The notes under the pieces are model-generated. The model was not told the DNA's origin. It did no database searches and saw nothing but the letters and a program-made list of their open reading frames with translations. The translations under genes and the position numbers were made by a program. From Hydrogenobacter sp. T-2 (lineage in GTDB: Bacteria > Aquificota > Aquificia > Aquificales > Aquificaceae), in the NCBI RefSeq assembly GCF_033971325.1, contig NZ_CP117180.1:1422472-1486471 (forward strand): a DNA stretch of 64,000 nucleotides. The letters run 5' to 3'. Shown here in pieces: positions 15,619 through 24,250 of the stretch; positions within the stretch are counted from its first letter, which is position 1; every line of letters starts with the position of its first letter.

Positions 15619-17922
15619 ATGGAAAAGGAGTTGCCTGCAAGACAGTGGGATGATAGGATGGATGCCTTTTCTAAGGGTGAGCCTTTTAGCAGAAACTTTG
15701 TTTGTGCTGGACTTTTCCACAATAGAAACTCACAATACTTAGACAATATGGCAAAGATAGCAAAGAAGTTTATAGATAAGCAGAGTGTGGATGCAGAACT
15801 CAAGAAGTTTTTAGAAAATCTAAACTACATGGTCTCTGGAAATGCCATATATAGTAGGCAGGCGGTCAATAGATGGGTAAGCCTATTTAAGGTTATGAAG
15901 TCAGAGCAAAAGGTAGGTTTTTATAGGAAGGATGAAAATGAAAGGTTTAATGTTGCAGAGCTGGACTTGGGAAACCCCTCTGATATTCAACACTATGCGG
16001 GTATTATCTTTTTGAGGATAAGAGGGCACGAAGACGAAGAGCTTTCTGAGGAGCTAAAGTATGACCTAAGGCAGGAACTTTTAGAAGACCTGCTTGAGGT
16101 AGCAGAAGACCAATGGGTAAGAGAGTATCTTGAAAGGGTCAAGGAAATCTTAGAGGACATTAAGCTTGGAGTGTATGGTTCACACTATCGCTTTCCCTTC
16201 TCTACTTTAGCTTACTACCTTTTCCCTGTAAACTTTGACCGTTTTGAGAACGTTATACTCGTTTCAAGCGTTAGTATGTATAGCAGGAGACCAGATACCA
16301 AGCAAAATCTCTGGCAGGAGCTACAAAAAGCCAAAGACTTTGAAGACTTAAAAGGACACTTGGAGAGCACAGGTAAGAGCCTGAAGGACTTGGAGGAGCT
16401 TTTAGACCAAGCTTTTAAAGAGGAGAATCTCACCAAGCTTCGCAAGGAGTGGCTAAGGTTTATTAAAAAGGTGCTAAGTGGAGGAATAAAAAATAAAAAA
16501 CTTGTGGGTGCTTTCCTTAAGAAAAGGGATACAGGCAAGAAAACTTCCGTAAGCTACGGTTATTACCAAGTGCCAGCAAGGAACTTGGAGCTTTTTATAC
16601 TTTACGAGGATGGAATAGACAACAGGCAGATAGAAGCCTTAAAGAACAGATTGGCTAAATTTAGATATGCTGGAGATGTGAAGATTAGTGTGAAGGATGT
16701 GAGACCTATACACAAACTTTTTGGAGGAAAGGAGTATTTTGAGATTTTAAAGGGTTTGGAAAACAACTCAAGAGAGCTAAAACACGAGGAATCTTTGAAA
16801 CTTCTCCATGCCCTTATGTATTTTACCGCAAGATTGAACGGATTTTTGAGACTTAGTTTGGAGCAAAAGGAAAATGTCTCAGGAGCACTTTTGCTTTTGA
16901 ATACAGACCTTGAAAGGGACCAGAGGTATGACTTTTGGGATAGTATAAGTTCTCTGTATGATTACTATGGCTTGCCCTTCCAGACTGCAACAAAACGTTT
17001 TCTTTCCACGATTAAAAGCGATGCGGTGATTAAAAATATGCTTATAAGCCTCTATAAGGACTCCAAGATACTACACTTTAACTTTGATGGCTTTAAACTT
17101 CCAGAAGAAGTTGTAGTCTACGTTATACTTGAAAAGCCATCGCCACGCTTCTTCTATGAGAAAGGTGAAATGTCCTTAGTTTCTGCAAGTAGACACTACA
17201 TGTATGAGGTTTACACTATTGAAACAAAAGGTAATACCGCAAGCATCGGGCTTGAGGATAAGTTCTTTGTGATGTGTGATTATTTTGGAGAAGATGTGGA
17301 TAGATTGAGGGAATACATAAGGCAGAGGATGGAAGACAAAAGGAACAGGTTCTGTTTTATTAGTGCGTTAAAGGACGGATATGCAAAGGTCCTCTATGAG
17401 GATATGTGTAGCTACAGTGATTTTGAAAGAAAAGCCCTTTTCGTGAGATACAAGGAACTAAAGACCGCATATGTTTCTCAAAAGGCGGACAATGACTGTC
17501 TTGTTATATACACCCAACAGTTTAATGAACTTGCAAAGAGCTTGGGTATTAGGCTTGAAGAAGACGCAGCAGCCATAGCCATAAAACCTGCAAGACCTTC
17601 AAAGGAATTTGAAGACATACATCATCCTGCCCTGCAGGTCTTTTATACAGAGAAGATAGGATGGTCTTCTGATGAGGTTTACTCTCAACAGCACAATCTT
17701 TTCCTCTTCACCCTTATAGCCCTTTCCATGTATGAGAGTGAAGCCTTTCAAGTGGCTTATAGCAAACTAAGCCTATACTCAAAGGAAAGGAATGTTTACT
17801 TGACTATAAATCGTCAAGCCAATGATGGAGTTAAAAGTTCCTACGTGTTTCCTCTAAGAACTATCTTGTATGAACTGGTAGAGTTTTTCAGACATCTCCC
17901 TGGTGATAAGGAAGTGAGTTAA
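15619..17922 (+). CDS. Unrecognised 767-aa protein, partner of the nuclease-helicase
   Basis: I do not recognise this protein. It is soluble-looking, charged and mixed alpha/beta, with a helical charged stretch around residues 140-190 and another around 235-300 (LKDLEELLDQAFKEENL). No Walker, PD-(D/E)XK, methylase or HD motif is evident. The C-terminal part (about 490-767) alternates strands and helices; a distant RNase H/PIWI-like fold is possible but no catalytic tetrad could be assigned. GGAGGGG, overlapping the previous gene's end, is the SD. It starts three bases after the nuclease-helicase stop, so the two are almost certainly co-expressed. Confidence 0.6.
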   Translation: MEKELPARQWDDRMDAFSKGEPFSRNFVCAGLFHNRNSQYLDNMAKIAKKFIDKQSVDAELKKFLENLNYMVSGNAIYSRQAVNRWVSLFKVMKSEQKVGFYRKDENERFNVAELDLGNPSDIQHYAGIIFLRIRGHEDEELSEELKYDLRQELLEDLLEVAEDQWVREYLERVKEILEDIKLGVYGSHYRFPFSTLAYYLFPVNFDRFENVILVSSVSMYSRRPDTKQNLWQELQKAKDFEDLKGHLESTGKSLKDLEELLDQAFKEENLTKLRKEWLRFIKKVLSGGIKNKKLVGAFLKKRDTGKKTSVSYGYYQVPARNLELFILYEDGIDNRQIEALKNRLAKFRYAGDVKISVKDVRPIHKLFGGKEYFEILKGLENNSRELKHEESLKLLHALMYFTARLNGFLRLSLEQKENVSGALLLLNTDLERDQRYDFWDSISSLYDYYGLPFQTATKRFLSTIKSDAVIKNMLISLYKDSKILHFNFDGFKLPEEVVVYVILEKPSPRFFYEKGEMSLVSASRHYMYEVYTIETKGNTASIGLEDKFFVMCDYFGEDVDRLREYIRQRMEDKRNRFCFISALKDGYAKVLYEDMCSYSDFERKALFVRYKELKTAYVSQKADNDCLVIYTQQFNELAKSLGIRLEEDAAAIAIKPARPSKEFEDIHHPALQVFYTEKIGWSSDEVYSQQHNLFLFTLIALSMYESEAFQVAYSKLSLYSKERNVYLTINRQANDGVKSSYVFPLRTILYELVEFFRHLPGDKEVS

Positions 17923-17935
17923 AATATATATTCCT

Positions 17936-18262
17936 ATGGAGCTTATAGGCATAGAGGACTTTCTCAAATTAGACATAAGGCTTGCGAAGGTGCTTTCTGC
18001 AGAAAGGGTAGAGGGTTCAGAAAAACTTTTAAAGTTGAGGGTTTCTCTTGGAGAAGAGGAAAGAACCCTTATGGCTGGTATAGCAAAGCACTATAGCCCA
18101 GAGGAGTTGGTGGGTAAAAAGGTGCTAATGCTGGCAAACCTAAAGCCAAGAAAAATATTCGGCGTGGAGTCTCAAGGTATGGTGCTGGCACTTTCTGACG
18201 GAGAAAACCTATCTGTGATTGTTCCAGATAGAGATATAAAAGAGGGTGCAAAGGCAAGTTAA
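17936..18262 (+). CDS. metG: Methionyl-tRNA synthetase beta subunit (tRNA-binding OB fold)
   Basis: A 108-aa stand-alone EMAP/Arc1p-type OB fold that binds tRNA in trans to the catalytic MetRS subunit. The family run is clear: FLKLDIRLAKVLSAERVEGS, LMAGIAKHYSPEEL and VGKKVLMLANLKPRKIFGVE. Most bacteria have this as the C-terminal domain of MetG; in Aquifex it is a separate beta subunit. It ends three bases before the ParB-domain gene. CsaA-like use is possible but less likely in this group. Confidence 0.82.
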   Translation: MELIGIEDFLKLDIRLAKVLSAERVEGSEKLLKLRVSLGEEERTLMAGIAKHYSPEELVGKKVLMLANLKPRKIFGVESQGMVLALSDGENLSVIVPDRDIKEGAKAS

Positions 18263-18265
18263 GGC

Positions 18266-19045
18266 ATGAGGTTTATAGAGCCTATAAAAGGACTTGAGCT
18301 TGAGTTTGCTATTATACCTGCTGAAAGGATAGTTATACCCTCTATTCAGCGTGAGCTTTCGGATATGCATATAAAGAGGCTGATGGAGTCTATGGAAAAG
18401 GTGGGTTTTGTAGAGCCTATATCAGTAGTTCCTACAGAGGATGGCTATTATGAGGTTATAAACGGACAACATAGGGTTGAGGCTGGTAGACAGCTTGGCA
18501 TGAAGGAGTTCCCAGCCATAATACTGCCACCTTCTGCAAAAGACTACATAATAGCCTTAAACATAGAGAAAGTCCCTTCCTTAAAGGACAAAGCCCATCA
18601 GGCTTATGAGATATTTATGTCCTATCTCCAAAGGGACGCAAACCTTCCCGAATACCGTTTGGAAAAGTTCATAGAGGATGCTTATCTAATTACTGTAGGC
18701 TTTGTAGTAGACAAATACGGAGACAAGAAATTCCCCGGCTACGCCTTTGAAAAAGTTCTCAAGAAGGTGGATGCCTTTCTGGAAAAGCCTTTGAGTGAAG
18801 CGGAAAAGGAAAGGGAAGAAAGAGCTAAGGTTCTCCTCAATGCAAAAGAGGTTCTAAACAAAAGATACGAAGAGCTTGGACTAAGAAACGCACTCCAAAA
18901 GGAAGCCATAGTATCAAAAGCCTTTCAGAGTGTTTATGGAAAGTATGTGAAAATGCTAAGCGACGACTTTTATCAGGTTTTTGACAAACTTATTCCTGCT
19001 ATAGAAAGCGTTAGCTTTGAAGAGGGAGAGCTTGAAGAATTTTAG
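18266..19045 (+). CDS. ParB/Srx-domain DNA-binding-like protein
   Basis: 259 aa with an N-terminal ParB/sulfiredoxin fold (about residues 15-95): QRELSDMHIKRLMESM, FVEPISVVP and the core ING-QHR box in YYEVINGQHRVEAGRQLG. There is no obvious ParB helix-turn-helix region; the remainder is helical and charged. Chromosomal Spo0J is usually longer and next to parA, which is absent here, so this may be a nuclease- or CTPase-like relative. It is translated immediately after MetRS beta. Confidence 0.7.
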   Translation: MRFIEPIKGLELEFAIIPAERIVIPSIQRELSDMHIKRLMESMEKVGFVEPISVVPTEDGYYEVINGQHRVEAGRQLGMKEFPAIILPPSAKDYIIALNIEKVPSLKDKAHQAYEIFMSYLQRDANLPEYRLEKFIEDAYLITVGFVVDKYGDKKFPGYAFEKVLKKVDAFLEKPLSEAEKEREERAKVLLNAKEVLNKRYEELGLRNALQKEAIVSKAFQSVYGKYVKMLSDDFYQVFDKLIPAIESVSFEEGELEEF

Positions 19046-19047
19046 TT

Positions 19048-19392
19048 TGGTGGAGGCGGCGGGAATCGAACCCGCGTCCGAGAACCTTCAGAACCCAGAG
19101 CCTCTACAGGCTTAGCCAGCGTTTTACTTCTGACCTCTTAGGCGTCCACTGGCAAACTCCCAAGAGGCGAGCAGGGAAGTTTTTCGGTGTGAGCCAGCCC
19201 TGCACCAGCTCGCACCTACACCCCTGTCTCTAAGCCCTGTCAACCACCCAGAGGCACAGCGGTTGCAGAGCCACTGCCTTTAGTTAGGCAGCGAGAGCGA
19301 GTTCCCTTTCGGGAAGTGTTTTTAGTGGCTCTTTAGGTTGCCACCCTGCCTGCAACCCTGTCCTACAGTCCTCGTCGAACCCATTCGCCCCC
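19048..19392 (-). ncRNA. ssrA: tmRNA
   Basis: The minus-strand RNA begins GGGGGCGAATGGGTTCGAC and ends in GGTTCGATTCCCGCCGCC plus TCCACCA, so the 5' GGGGGCG pairs with the 3' CGCCTCC as in an Ala-type acceptor stem with encoded CCA. The tag reading frame ends CTCGCTCTCGCTGCCTAA, giving a tag C-terminus PERELALAA, close to the ALAA consensus. The resume codon is uncertain. At 345 nt the length is typical. It rescues stalled ribosomes with SmpB. Confidence 0.93.
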
Positions 19393-19421
19393 TAAGGGAA
19401 CTCTATAAAATATAAATACAC

Positions 19422-20552
19422 ATGCCAAAGCTGTCAAGACTAAAGGGTATAAGGAGAAGGCTCAAGCTGAAAAAGAAAAGGGAAAAGCAGTTGATAGAAA
19501 TATATCAAAGTAGGCTAATAGAATCCCTCAAGGAGCTGAGAATACCTCTTCTCCTAATACATTTTTCCCTAAGTATAGGCACGTTGGGATATATGCTACT
19601 CTCTGATGGCAACTTTATAGACTCCATATATATGACTGTTATAACCATAGGAACCATAGGCTTTGGAGAAATAGCCAAAGGGACAGACACTCCAGCAGGC
19701 AGAATATTCACCACCTTTCTTGCCCTAATGGGTATAGGCGTATTTACTACATCGGTAACGGTAATTGTCAGACTTTTTCTTGTAGGCGATGTGCTAAACC
19801 TAATAAAATACATAAAGATGCTCACAGATATTGAAAAGTTAAAAGACCACGCCATAGTGTGTGGATACAATAAAACCTCTGCATGGCTTGCGGAGGCTCT
19901 GCGTAAAAGGAAAATTGATTTTGTGGTAATAGATGCAAGGGAGGAAGCCCTAAAGTATTTACAGCTACACAACATAAGGTATTTCATAACAGAGGAGCCT
20001 TTTAAAAAGACCGCCCTTAACTCTGCAGGAATACATAGGGCAAAGTATCTTATTGCCAATATGGAGGATGAGGCAAAAAACATAGCGGTTATTGCCACTG
20101 CAAGACTTCTTGTGCCTGATAAGAATAAGCTATTTATATATTCTACCGCACCCACTGACGGCACAGCCCAGAAGTTGGAAGAGCTTGGTGCCAACAAGGT
20201 TATAGTTCCAGACAAGCTAATAGCCAACAGGATATTCTCATATATGCTACACGAGGCGGGAGGCTATGTTTCTGACCTCTTTGATAGGATAGCTTATGGT
20301 GAGGAGGCGGATCTTGAGATAGTGGAATTACTTGTCCAAAGTGGTAGCTCTCTTGTGGGTAAGAGACTTAAAGAGATAGACCTAAGGAGAGTATACGGCG
20401 TTACTGTTGTGGGTATAAGGAGGTTTGATGGAAGCCTGGAGCTTACAGTGTCAGGAGACACGCAGATAGAAGAAGGGGACACGCTTTTATTGCTTGGTAA
20501 GCCTTCAAACATAAAAAAGGCTATGGATTTCTACAAGGAGGTTTTAATATGA
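19422..20552 (+). CDS. Two-TM potassium channel with RCK (TrkA) domains
   Basis: 376 aa. A charged N-terminal tail is followed by TM1 (about residues 40-60), a pore loop with filter TIGTIGFGE near 77-85 (TIGFG in place of TVGYG) and TM2 (about 95-120). Then come a TrkA-N/RCK Rossmann domain (HAIVCGYNKTSAWLAEAL, about 140) and a TrkA-C domain at the end (LVGKRLKEIDLRRVYGVTVVGI). It would gate K+ flow in response to a cytosolic ligand. It overlaps the next gene by four bases, so the two are coupled. Confidence 0.88.
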   Translation: MPKLSRLKGIRRRLKLKKKREKQLIEIYQSRLIESLKELRIPLLLIHFSLSIGTLGYMLLSDGNFIDSIYMTVITIGTIGFGEIAKGTDTPAGRIFTTFLALMGIGVFTTSVTVIVRLFLVGDVLNLIKYIKMLTDIEKLKDHAIVCGYNKTSAWLAEALRKRKIDFVVIDAREEALKYLQLHNIRYFITEEPFKKTALNSAGIHRAKYLIANMEDEAKNIAVIATARLLVPDKNKLFIYSTAPTDGTAQKLEELGANKVIVPDKLIANRIFSYMLHEAGGYVSDLFDRIAYGEEADLEIVELLVQSGSSLVGKRLKEIDLRRVYGVTVVGIRRFDGSLELTVSGDTQIEEGDTLLLLGKPSNIKKAMDFYKEVLI

Positions 20553-20887
20553 GGTTTAAAAAGATAATGACAGACTTTTTCCTGCTTATGGCTCTTACTA
20601 CGAACATTAGCTTTATATTTAATCCTAATCCCTACGAGCTGGTAATAACAGTTATAGCAAACCTAACTGCCACCATACTGAAGCTCGGCGAGGGTAAGAT
20701 ATTGGCAACTGAGATGACCGCAGCGAGCCTTGTGGCAGACCTTCACCTCATACCTGCGGCCTTTATATACTTCTTGGGAAATATCCCAGAGGCGGTCAGC
20801 CTTGCTATTGGTGCCCTTGCAGCAAACATCATATCCATACTCCTCTCCATCATAGAAGCCATCTTTAGCTATCTGTCAGAGGAGTAG
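20549..20887 (+). CDS. Small membrane protein coupled to the K+ channel (DUF6394-like)
   Basis: 112 aa with about three hydrophobic helices (residues 8-27, 30-50, 68-108). The sequence ITVIANLTATILKLGEGK and its position behind a K+ channel resemble small membrane proteins of the DUF6394 type, but I am not certain of the family. The ATG overlaps the channel stop. A role as a channel accessory subunit is inferred from context. It converges with the tRNA nucleotidyltransferase gene, overlapping by 12 bases. Confidence 0.6.
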   Translation: MRFKKIMTDFFLLMALTTNISFIFNPNPYELVITVIANLTATILKLGEGKILATEMTAASLVADLHLIPAAFIYFLGNIPEAVSLAIGALAANIISILLSIIEAIFSYLSEE

Positions 20888-23332
20888 GCTATCCATCAGC
20901 CTTAGCTTTTCTCCTTCTATAGCCTGTCCAAGCTCTTTACCTTCAAGCCCTTTAAACCTTTCAACATCTACCTTTACATGGCGAAGTTTTTCCAGATACA
21001 GCTTTACCTTGTCTCTTTGATAGACCATAAGAATTAGAAGAAAGGCTGTGGGCTTGCCCTTAAGGGTTAGGTAGACTTCTGAGTTTTTCTCTGCGGTTTT
21101 TAGGGTCTGTATGACCTTGTGTAGGCTATCCTTTAATAGCTTGTAGCTTTCTCTTACCCAAGAGGGTGCGCTAATGTCTCTTAGGATAGGCTCTCCTGTT
21201 TCCTCTTTGAGGTTCTTTATAAGCAGTAGAAAATATACCCAGCCATAATCTATTTTCTCTTGAGGAAACTCTATTTTATGCCAGCTTATTATCTCCCTTA
21301 GCCTTTCTAAGCTCGTTTCTATTTCTGGCTTGAACTCAAAGCCTTCTATTACCTGCTCAAGAACCCTATACCTTTTGTAAAGCCTGAGAACCTCCAAGAG
21401 TTTTTCTTCTCTGAGAGCGAGTCTGAGCTCGTTTAGTATCCTTCCCTTCGGAGCTTTTTTTATTAGACCCATCTCCACCGCACTCTTAAGGAGCTTTTCT
21501 GTGCCCTTGGATAGTTTAAAGTCAAACCTACCTGCAAATCTCAAAGCTCTGAGGATTCTCACTGGGTCTTCTACAAAGCTCATAGGATGCAAAACTCTTA
21601 TTATCCTGTCCTTGAGGTCTCTAAGTCCTCCAAAATAGTCTATTAGCGTGCCGAAGTCTTCTGGGTTTATAGAGAGAGCCATGGCGTTTATGGTAAAGTC
21701 TCTACGAAGCAGGTCTTCCCTTAGGGTAGCCCATTCCACCACTGGGTAAGACCCAGGATGAGGGTAGGTTTCCCTTCTTGTGGTGGCAAACTCTAACTTG
21801 TAACCTTCTACTTTCATGTGTGCGGTTCCAAACTCAGGAAAAGTGTGACAATCCACATTCCACTCTTTTGCCAGCCTTTGTGCCAACCTTACCGCATCGC
21901 CCTCCACCACAAGGTCAAGGTCCCATATGCTTTTTTTCATAAGCAAGTCCCTTACCACACCTCCCACAAGATAAACTTTATAGTCAAGCTCCTGTGCCAT
22001 ATTTCCTATTTTCTCTAACATAGGCTTTAATTCTTCTGGCACGGAGAGCCTTCTCTCGTAGGCTTTTGTTTGCTCTATATGTTTTCTGTAGGCATGAAGC
22101 AGGTCAAATCTTGTTATTACACCCACCACCCTTCCTTCCGAAAGGACTGGTATGAGCTTTTCTCCGTGTTTTGAAAGGATATTCTCCGCATCCCATACAA
22201 AGTTTTCTGAAAGGAGTGTATGAAACTCTTCCACCATAAAGTCTCTAACCTTTCCACTCAAGCCGTGCTTTTGAGCTCTAAGAAGGCTCTTCTTGTATAC
22301 AACTCCCACAAGCCTGCCCTCGTCATTTACCACCGGCGCACCCGCAAAGTTCCTTTGAGTTAGCTCAAGAAGTGCAAGGCTTATATCCATATCCTCATGA
22401 AGAACAAAGGGTGGATAGCTCATTATATCTCTCACCCTTAGTGGAACTCTCTCCCCCCTCAGTAGAGCCTCCAATACAGCCTTGAGCCTTTCTCCAGAAA
22501 CTCCTTCAAACTTCCCCGCACTTGCAAATTCATGCCCACCACCACCCAGCCTTTTGAGCACCTCAGACACATCAAACTCACCCTTCAGAGAGCGTCCAAA
22601 AAGGTAAGTTTTGCTACCTGCCTCAACTATAACGAAAAAGGCACAAGACTCCCTTATATCCCTAAGCTCGTATACAAGGCTCAGAATCTCTGGCTCGTAT
22701 TCTTCCATTCTTAGAACCACAAGGCTTACCCTTTTGCCTTCCACAAACAGGTTCTCAAGGCTAATTAAATGCTTTGAAAGAAGGTCTATATGTTCCTTGC
22801 TTATGCCACCACTTAGAAAGTTTCTAAGAAGTTTAAGGTTTAAGCCTTTTTGCAAGAGCCACTCTATCGCCCTTGCATCTCTGTGCGTAGTTCCCTCGTA
22901 AGTAAGCATGCCCGTGTCTTCGTATATACCAAGAGCCAATATGGTGGCGGACTCGCTGTCTATGTCCTTTCCCTTTTCCATAAGCTCCTCTACAATAAGG
23001 GTTGTGCAACTTCCCACCGCATCCACTTTTCCCTCAAAGCCTTTGGGTGCAGAGGGATGGTGGTCAAATATGTATATCTTGCCTATTTTTTCACCGAACC
23101 TTCGCAGGTATTCCTCATAGTTATGGCTGTCTACAAGCACAAGCTCAAAGCTCCCGGGCAGGTCTTCCAAAACTCTAAACCTTTCTTTGAAGTGGCTAAG
23201 CACCTCGCTGGCTCTCTTGGAAAGGTAAGAGGGTTTGAGAAGGAAAGCATCCTTGTAGAGAAGCATAACACCGTAGGCAGAGGAGAGGGCATCTAAGTCT
23301 GCTCCTTCCTGAAGAACAATTATTTTAGTCAT
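20876..23332 (-). CDS. DHH-CBS-tRNA nucleotidyltransferase fusion (CCA- or A-adding enzyme)
   Basis: 818 aa with three parts: a DHH phosphoesterase domain (about 1-300; VDSHNYEEYL and the DHH in IFDHHPSAP), two CBS modules (about 305-425; VRDIMSYPPFVLHE and a second LIPVLSEGRVVGVITRFD), and a class II poly(A)/CCA nucleotidyltransferase (about 430-818; YLVGGVVRDLL, WDLDLVVEGDAV with the metal-binding DLD, and RRDFTINAMA). Homologues in Aquifex split CC- and A-addition between two enzymes; which activity this one has cannot be read by eye. Transcribed alone. Confidence 0.85.
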   Translation of the reverse strand: MTKIIVLQEGADLDALSSAYGVMLLYKDAFLLKPSYLSKRASEVLSHFKERFRVLEDLPGSFELVLVDSHNYEEYLRRFGEKIGKIYIFDHHPSAPKGFEGKVDAVGSCTTLIVEELMEKGKDIDSESATILALGIYEDTGMLTYEGTTHRDARAIEWLLQKGLNLKLLRNFLSGGISKEHIDLLSKHLISLENLFVEGKRVSLVVLRMEEYEPEILSLVYELRDIRESCAFFVIVEAGSKTYLFGRSLKGEFDVSEVLKRLGGGGHEFASAGKFEGVSGERLKAVLEALLRGERVPLRVRDIMSYPPFVLHEDMDISLALLELTQRNFAGAPVVNDEGRLVGVVYKKSLLRAQKHGLSGKVRDFMVEEFHTLLSENFVWDAENILSKHGEKLIPVLSEGRVVGVITRFDLLHAYRKHIEQTKAYERRLSVPEELKPMLEKIGNMAQELDYKVYLVGGVVRDLLMKKSIWDLDLVVEGDAVRLAQRLAKEWNVDCHTFPEFGTAHMKVEGYKLEFATTRRETYPHPGSYPVVEWATLREDLLRRDFTINAMALSINPEDFGTLIDYFGGLRDLKDRIIRVLHPMSFVEDPVRILRALRFAGRFDFKLSKGTEKLLKSAVEMGLIKKAPKGRILNELRLALREEKLLEVLRLYKRYRVLEQVIEGFEFKPEIETSLERLREIISWHKIEFPQEKIDYGWVYFLLLIKNLKEETGEPILRDISAPSWVRESYKLLKDSLHKVIQTLKTAEKNSEVYLTLKGKPTAFLLILMVYQRDKVKLYLEKLRHVKVDVERFKGLEGKELGQAIEGEKLRLMDSLLL

Positions 23333-23349
23333 GGGTTTAAAATTATATT

Positions 23350-23619
23350 GTGGAGAAGATAATAATGACTTTTGCTGGACTTTTTTTGGGCTTTGCCTTT
23401 GTGGAATTCACCTACAGACTTGCAAGCCTTAGACTAATGCCCGTTTATATGCTTAGTCTTCCTCTTAAGCTCTTTATGTTTGCTCTCGTCCTTTTTGCCT
23501 GCTATACTTTTAAGGATGCATACCATTTCCTTTTATGTTTTATTGGCTTTATCCTTGGCTTTTTTCTTTCATTAATTTTTAGAGGGTATACAAGAAATGG
23601 AAGACCTGAAAGTGCTTGA
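23350..23619 (+). CDS. Small hydrophobic membrane protein
   Basis: 89 aa (84 if ATG 23365 is used instead of GTG 23350). Three hydrophobic segments (residues about 3-22, 30-52 and 58-78) separated by short loops, with a basic C-terminal tail. I do not recognise the family. It overlaps the next membrane gene by 23 bases and runs divergently from the nucleotidyltransferase gene. Confidence 0.55.
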   Translation: MEKIIMTFAGLFLGFAFVEFTYRLASLRLMPVYMLSLPLKLFMFALVLFACYTFKDAYHFLLCFIGFILGFFLSLIFRGYTRNGRPESA

Positions 23620-23974
23620 GCCTCTCTTTAGGAATACTCTTTTTCAGTTTTTCCTCTGGATGGCATTAATTCAGCTTCTTGCTCAGGTGTTTCTAGATAG
23701 GCGTATAGCCTTTTGGGTTTCCTCCATAAGCACTACCCTTTTGTGGCTTAAGGTTTTTGACCCCATAACTCCCATAAAGGCTTGGCTGACTATCCTTCTA
23801 ATATTTTCCCTATACCTTCTTCCTAAGGTCTTTTTCCATTTCAACCTATTTCTATATCTAAAAGGGAAAAAAAGATGTCCCGACTGCTACAGTGAGGTTC
23901 ACTGGAGAGCTAAAAAGTGTCCCTTCTGTGGTTATGTCTTCAAGGGTGTGGAAATACCAGGCGGGGAGGAATAA
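23597..23974 (+). CDS. Membrane protein with C-terminal zinc ribbon
   Basis: 125 aa: three hydrophobic helices (about residues 14-32, 36-53 and 60-84), then a cytoplasmic zinc ribbon with CPDC and CPFC pairs (about 94-112). The family is not recognised. Such layouts are seen in small membrane proteins that may sense or scaffold. It overlaps the preceding small membrane gene and is probably co-translated. Confidence 0.65.
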   Translation: MEDLKVLEPLFRNTLFQFFLWMALIQLLAQVFLDRRIAFWVSSISTTLLWLKVFDPITPIKAWLTILLIFSLYLLPKVFFHFNLFLYLKGKKRCPDCYSEVHWRAKKCPFCGYVFKGVEIPGGEE

Positions 23975-24008
23975 ATTATAGATAACTCTATCCACAAGGG
24001 GGCAAGGT

Positions 24009-24152
24009 ATGGCAATGGTTGACCTGTACAGAACTTTGAAAAAACAAGTCTTTAAGGTTTTTATGGAAGAAAGGGAAAAGAGAAGGACAGCCTTGAGGCT
24101 TAGGTTCGAAGTTCAGAAAAAGTCCTTTGACAAAAAAGGAAACCTGCATTAA
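24009..24152 (+). CDS. Small basic hypothetical protein (47 aa)
   Basis: ATG 24009, preceded by a G-rich stretch (AAGGGGGCAAGG) that can act as SD, runs to TAA 24150-24152. The product is very basic (VFKVFMEEREKRRTALRLRF is the core) and probably helical, so it could bind nucleic acid. It fills the gap before tRNA-Ala. There is no recognised family; it is real only if conserved in relatives. Confidence 0.4.
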   Translation: MAMVDLYRTLKKQVFKVFMEEREKRRTALRLRFEVQKKSFDKKGNLH

Positions 24153-24167
24153 AATATTTAGCCTGTA

Positions 24168-24243
24168 GGGGCGGTAGCTCAGTTGGGAGAGCGCCTGCTT
24201 GGCGTGTAGGAGGTCGGGGGTTCAAGTCCCCTCCGCTCCACCA
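24168..24243 (+). tRNA. tRNA-Ala (GGC anticodon)
   Basis: Cloverleaf by eye: acceptor GGGGCGG pairs with CCGCTCC, D-arm GCTCAGTTGGGAGAGC, anticodon stem CCTGC/GTAGG with loop TTGGCGT (anticodon GGC), T-loop TTCAAGT. CCA is encoded at 24241-24243. Reads codon GCC. Confidence 0.95.
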
Positions 24244-24250
24244 ATCTCTT

